Assembly: GCA_900548005.1 (NCBI GenBank)
Contig: URIZ01000019.1
Location: 1-16,815 of the forward strand
Source of the DNA: an uncultured Eubacteriales bacterium
GTDB lineage: Bacteria; Bacillota; Clostridia; Christensenellales; CAG-917
DNA: 16,815 nucleotides
Reading direction: 5' to 3'
Both the position numbers and the translations under genes were made by a program. This document shows, in pieces, positions 14,666 to 16,815 of this stretch. The notes beneath the pieces were generated by a model. The model was given only the letters and a program-made list of their open reading frames with translations. It made no database searches and was not told where the DNA came from. The stretch's first letter is position 1. The number at the start of each line of letters is the position of its first letter.

Positions 14666-14843
14666 AAAAAACGTGCTAAACGGATGAATGACGCGAAAGC
14701 ACCCCGAGAATGCCAACCCTAATGTACTATGCGTACATGAGTTGGCAGGCTCGGGGTGCTGTAAGGAACGGAGTGACGGAATAGCGATTGTTACGCTTTG
14801 CGTCAATCGCGTCCAAAGTCAGTCGCCGTTTAGCACGTTTTTT
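14666..14843. mobile_element. 178-bp structured element with 18-bp terminal inverted repeats
   Basis: AAAAAACGTGCTAAACGG (14666-14683) and its exact reverse complement (14826-14843) bound the element. Inside are nested stems: AGCACCCCGAG (14698-14708) with CTCGGGGTGCT (14750-14760), TGCCAAC (14711-14717) with GTTGGCA (14741-14747), ATGTAC (14722-14727) with GTACAT (14733-14738), and a separate hairpin GCGATTG-TT-ACGC-TTT-GCGT-CAATCGC (14784-14810). There is no coding capacity. The right terminus supplies the last two codons and stop of the SPOCS-LysM gene. Read on the minus strand, the closing stem ends in a T-run, so it may double as its terminator. A related partial copy lies at 1-81. MITE or structured RNA are both possible. 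Confidence 0.75.
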
Positions 14844-16323
14844 GGCGGAAGTATACGATGCGAACACCCCCACCCAAAGGCTCTTGCAAGTCGGGATTTT
14901 GCGCCAACACATCATCGGGCATGGCGGTGAGAGCTTGGCAGACGTCAAGGAGCGTATCTTGGTCGGAGGTGACATAGACCGACAAGGCGGAAGTGTTTTG
15001 CTCTTTCTCTTTGCCGAGCGTGACGGACGAGATGTAGTCAATCGATGCGGGAGAGAATCCGCAAGCGGTGATGGCAACGTCAATGACGATGTCAAATTCT
15101 CTGTCCTTGCGGACGGTTGCAAAGATGTTTTGCACGGCGCAAGTGACGGTCACGTCCTTTGAAAGGGGAATCTCGCTTGCAACGCTGACGGAGAAAGGCA
15201 CTTCGGCGCGCACGGAGTTGTAGCCGTTTTCGTCGGTGTAGATTATGTCGGTGTTCACCACGCCTTCCGCCACGATGCGATTGTCTTCGGTGACGTAGCT
15301 GTTGGTGGTGTAGCACCTTGCATACGGCAGCGCGACAACGCTTATGGCGCGCGGTTTGTTGTCCGAAAGCATGGCAGTGCCGCTGACGCCTTGCACGAAA
15401 TATCCGCAACCGTCAAAGCACTTCAAATCAACGCTCTTGCGCTCCAAGTCCACTTCGTTGGTGAGCATAAAAACACTGTCCGCGATTTTTCTCGTCTCGC
15501 AACGCATGATCGTCACGCGAATTGAAATCTCGCCTTCGAGCCGTATGACGTTGTCGTCCGTCACGCCTTGAAGAACAACTTTTGCCGAGCGAACGACAAG
15601 GTGCGCCTTTACGGCGTCCGAACTTCTTGCGCCGTCAACGGACAACTCTTCTTCAACGGGAATTGCAAAATCCTGCGTCTTGATCTCGCCGTCTTGGGTG
15701 AACGTGACTCTTGCAAAAAGCGTTGCTTTGACGCTTGCGCCGCCGTCTATAGCAAGCGATTGCTTGGTGACACATACCGCGCTCAAACCGAGCACGGAAT
15801 CTATCTGCGCGCCCACGTTTTTGTCATCGTCAAATGACGAAACGATGCTCTTAGAGCCGATGAGCGATGGTATATACACTTCTTTTTGGTCAACGCAGCA
15901 ATCGTCCGCCGAGGTGAGCATCTCTATCTCACCACGCTTTGTCGTGCTTGCCACAATCTCCAAAACGGCAGTTAATGTGAGCATATCGGCAGCTTCAACG
16001 TCCGATTCTGTCACAATGATGTCACATTGCACGTTGTCGCCGTCTTCAAATTCTCCGTCCGCTTTCAAGGTGAAATCGGCATTGTAGTCAACGCCCTTCA
16101 CTTCTCCGTCTTTGTCGAGATAGACAAGACGGAAGTTTGTCCTGCCGTTTATTTGCGCGTAGCCGTCACCGCTTTCAACGCCCACGCATTTTGCATCCAC
16201 TGCAAGCGAGAGTATCTTTGCAACGTTTGACATGTCAACGTCAGGCGGTGAAAACTCCACCACTCTCTCAATGGTCGGCGCGGTGTAAAATCTTGTTGTG
16301 CTTATTTTCTCAAAATTGAACAT
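14830..16323 (-). CDS. SPOCS (DUF3794) protein with C-terminal LysM-like domain
   Basis: The 497-residue protein appears to hold repeated DUF3794/SPOCS domains (about 25-155, 170-300 and 310-440). These are beta-rich units with recurring patterns such as GRTNFRLVYLDKDGEVK and GVVNTDIIYTDENGYNS, each followed by an acidic FTL/VPF strand. They are followed by a LysM-like domain (about 448-495: QDTLLDVCQALTAMPDDVLA, then NPDLQEPL). SPOCS-LysM proteins are typical of Clostridia and linked to spore coat or cortex and peptidoglycan binding. There is no signal peptide, which fits assembly on the spore from the mother cell. The ATG at 16323 has AAGGAG six bases upstream; the longer frame to 16443 would run through the divergent veg promoter region. 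The last residues (Thr-Cys-stop) are encoded by the terminal repeat of the 178-bp element. Confidence 0.85.
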   Translation of the reverse strand: MFNFEKISTTRFYTAPTIERVVEFSPPDVDMSNVAKILSLAVDAKCVGVESGDGYAQINGRTNFRLVYLDKDGEVKGVDYNADFTLKADGEFEDGDNVQCDIIVTESDVEAADMLTLTAVLEIVASTTKRGEIEMLTSADDCCVDQKEVYIPSLIGSKSIVSSFDDDKNVGAQIDSVLGLSAVCVTKQSLAIDGGASVKATLFARVTFTQDGEIKTQDFAIPVEEELSVDGARSSDAVKAHLVVRSAKVVLQGVTDDNVIRLEGEISIRVTIMRCETRKIADSVFMLTNEVDLERKSVDLKCFDGCGYFVQGVSGTAMLSDNKPRAISVVALPYARCYTTNSYVTEDNRIVAEGVVNTDIIYTDENGYNSVRAEVPFSVSVASEIPLSKDVTVTCAVQNIFATVRKDREFDIVIDVAITACGFSPASIDYISSVTLGKEKEQNTSALSVYVTSDQDTLLDVCQALTAMPDDVLAQNPDLQEPLGGGVRIVYFRQKTC

Positions 16324-16409
16324 AGCCTTCTCCTTTTCACCAAAACGATATTCGAGAGATAGCAAAATTATGACGAATAAGTCTTTCAAAATGTGGCAAC
16401 AATCGCAAT

Positions 16410-16643
16410 ATGAGAGAAATCGGACAAACAATCGCTTGCGCAAAAAAGAAAGTGGAACAACTAATCAACGTCCCCGTGCTGATGAAAATCTCAAGCGGCA
16501 GGGGCAAATCCTCGTTGTGCAAAGGCGAAGTGACGGGCGTGTTTCCCCAAGTCTTCACCGTCCGCCTTGACGACGGCACGAGCAAAACATTTTCATACAG
16601 CGACGTGCATACAAAAAACGTCCTGTTCCTAAAAAAGCAATAA
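16410..16643 (+). CDS. veg: Veg family protein
   Basis: Veg is a small protein of Firmicutes, in Bacillus subtilis reported to stimulate biofilm formation; its biochemical role is unclear. The 77-residue product matches the family pattern: a short N-terminal helix (IGQTIACAKKKVEQLI), then VPVLMKISSGRGKSS, a KGEVTGVFPQVFTVRLDDG core and FSYSDVHTKNVLF near the end, forming a small SH3-like barrel. Length is close to the usual 75-90. The ATG at 16410 is the only possible start in this frame (an in-frame stop lies at 16371), yet no Shine-Dalgarno sequence precedes it and I could not find a convincing promoter. It is divergent from the SPOCS-LysM gene, a neighbourhood also seen in other Clostridia. 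Confidence 0.9.
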   Translation: MREIGQTIACAKKKVEQLINVPVLMKISSGRGKSSLCKGEVTGVFPQVFTVRLDDGTSKTFSYSDVHTKNVLFLKKQ

Positions 16644-16667
16644 AATTAGTGCGGGTATATGTAAAAC

Positions 16668-16815
16668 AAGTGCGCCCCGAATGGGCAAAGTGCGAGTATA
16701 AGTTTTTATTAGTTCACGGCTCTACAAGTGGTGAGCGTTTGAAACTCTAAATGTAACTTTCCCTTTTCCTCAGGTGTTTTCCCTATCACCGTTCCCCCTT
16801 GCAAGGGAACCCACG
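16668..16815. repeat. Dispersed repeat modules A and B fused, copy 2, running to the window end
   Basis: Module A (16668-16727) and module B (16713-16758) overlap through the shared core TTCACGGCTCTACAA, giving one continuous 91-bp repeat, starting 24 bases after the veg stop. AGTGCGGGTATA just upstream (16649-16660) is a further partial match to AGTGCGAGTATA inside module A. After the repeat, GTTCCC (16791-16796) and GGGAAC (16805-16810) form a hairpin. The start GTGCG with a GCCC-CGAAT-GGGC hairpin recalls the 5' end of group II introns, but domain V is not in view, so I leave it as an unnamed repeat. Confidence 0.7.

Noticed and set aside
14688..14930. 80-codon plus-strand frame through the 178-bp element
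   Set aside because: It lies in repeat DNA and runs into the antisense of the SPOCS-LysM gene. Similar translated repeats turn up as spurious proteins in databases.
16324..16409. Mother-cell sigma-E/K promoter for the SPOCS-LysM gene
   Set aside because: A CATAATTT sequence fits the CATAnnnT type -10, but no matching -35 element at the right distance was found.
16668..16815. 5' end of a group II intron
   Set aside because: GTGCG followed by a GCCC/GGGC hairpin is suggestive, but the hairpin is not preserved by covariation in the copy at 14573, and neither domain V nor a reverse transcriptase is visible. Kept only as an option in a finding.

Overview
The window looks like a chromosomal piece of an anaerobic Clostridia-type Firmicute, most likely an uncultured gut-associated lineage. 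The reasons are a clostridial pyruvate:ferredoxin oxidoreductase with strongly biased codon use, an ecfA1-ecfA2-ecfT-truA operon, a Veg-family protein next to a DUF3794 (SPOCS)-LysM protein, AGGAG-type ribosome binding sites, and many small dispersed intergenic repeats. Base composition is about balanced. This placement is inference from gene content; there is no rRNA or other phylogenetic marker to confirm it. I saw no tRNA, rRNA, CRISPR array or transposase gene.

Layout. 1-81: end of a structured repeat that runs into the 3' end of truA. 80-3516 (minus strand): one tightly overlapping operon, ecfA1-ecfA2-ecfT-truA, with a promoter placed so that ecfA1 would be leaderless. 3517-3789: divergent control region with a near-consensus promoter for the plus-strand 1175-residue pyruvate:ferredoxin oxidoreductase (3790-7317), which ends at a strong terminator. 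7358-7925: a promoter with no obvious gene, a second promoter, a 52-residue small protein and its terminator.

7925-13812 is a cell-surface and signalling block. It holds a large lipoprotein with InlB-type and GLUG-like repeats (minus), an ECF sigma factor with a co-encoded one-TM anti-sigma factor (minus), and divergently a 516-residue lipoprotein whose N-terminal domain carries the RsgI-like D-x-NPSIEL signature (plus). The RsgI-like domain on a separate lipoprotein next to the ECF sigma/anti-sigma pair is the best candidate for an unusual system here.

13813-14829 is about 1 kb without a convincing gene. It is packed with repeats: a 27-bp direct repeat pair around a small MITE-like inverted repeat, a 15-bp tandem repeat, a strong terminator, two modules that recur at the window end, and a 178-bp element with 18-bp terminal inverted repeats and nested hairpins. 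That element is related to the repeat at the window start, and its end supplies the stop codon of the SPOCS-LysM gene (14830-16323, minus). Divergent from that gene is veg (16410-16643). The window then closes in a further repeat copy.

Genes acting together: EcfA1/EcfA2/EcfT form the shared energising module of ECF vitamin/metal importers (no substrate-binding S component is encoded here), and TruA modifies tRNA. The oxidoreductase links pyruvate to acetyl-CoA and reduced ferredoxin. The sigma/anti-sigma/RsgI-like lipoprotein set is probably an envelope-sensing switch. The SPOCS-LysM and Veg pair points to envelope or spore-coat biology and a spore-forming ancestry.
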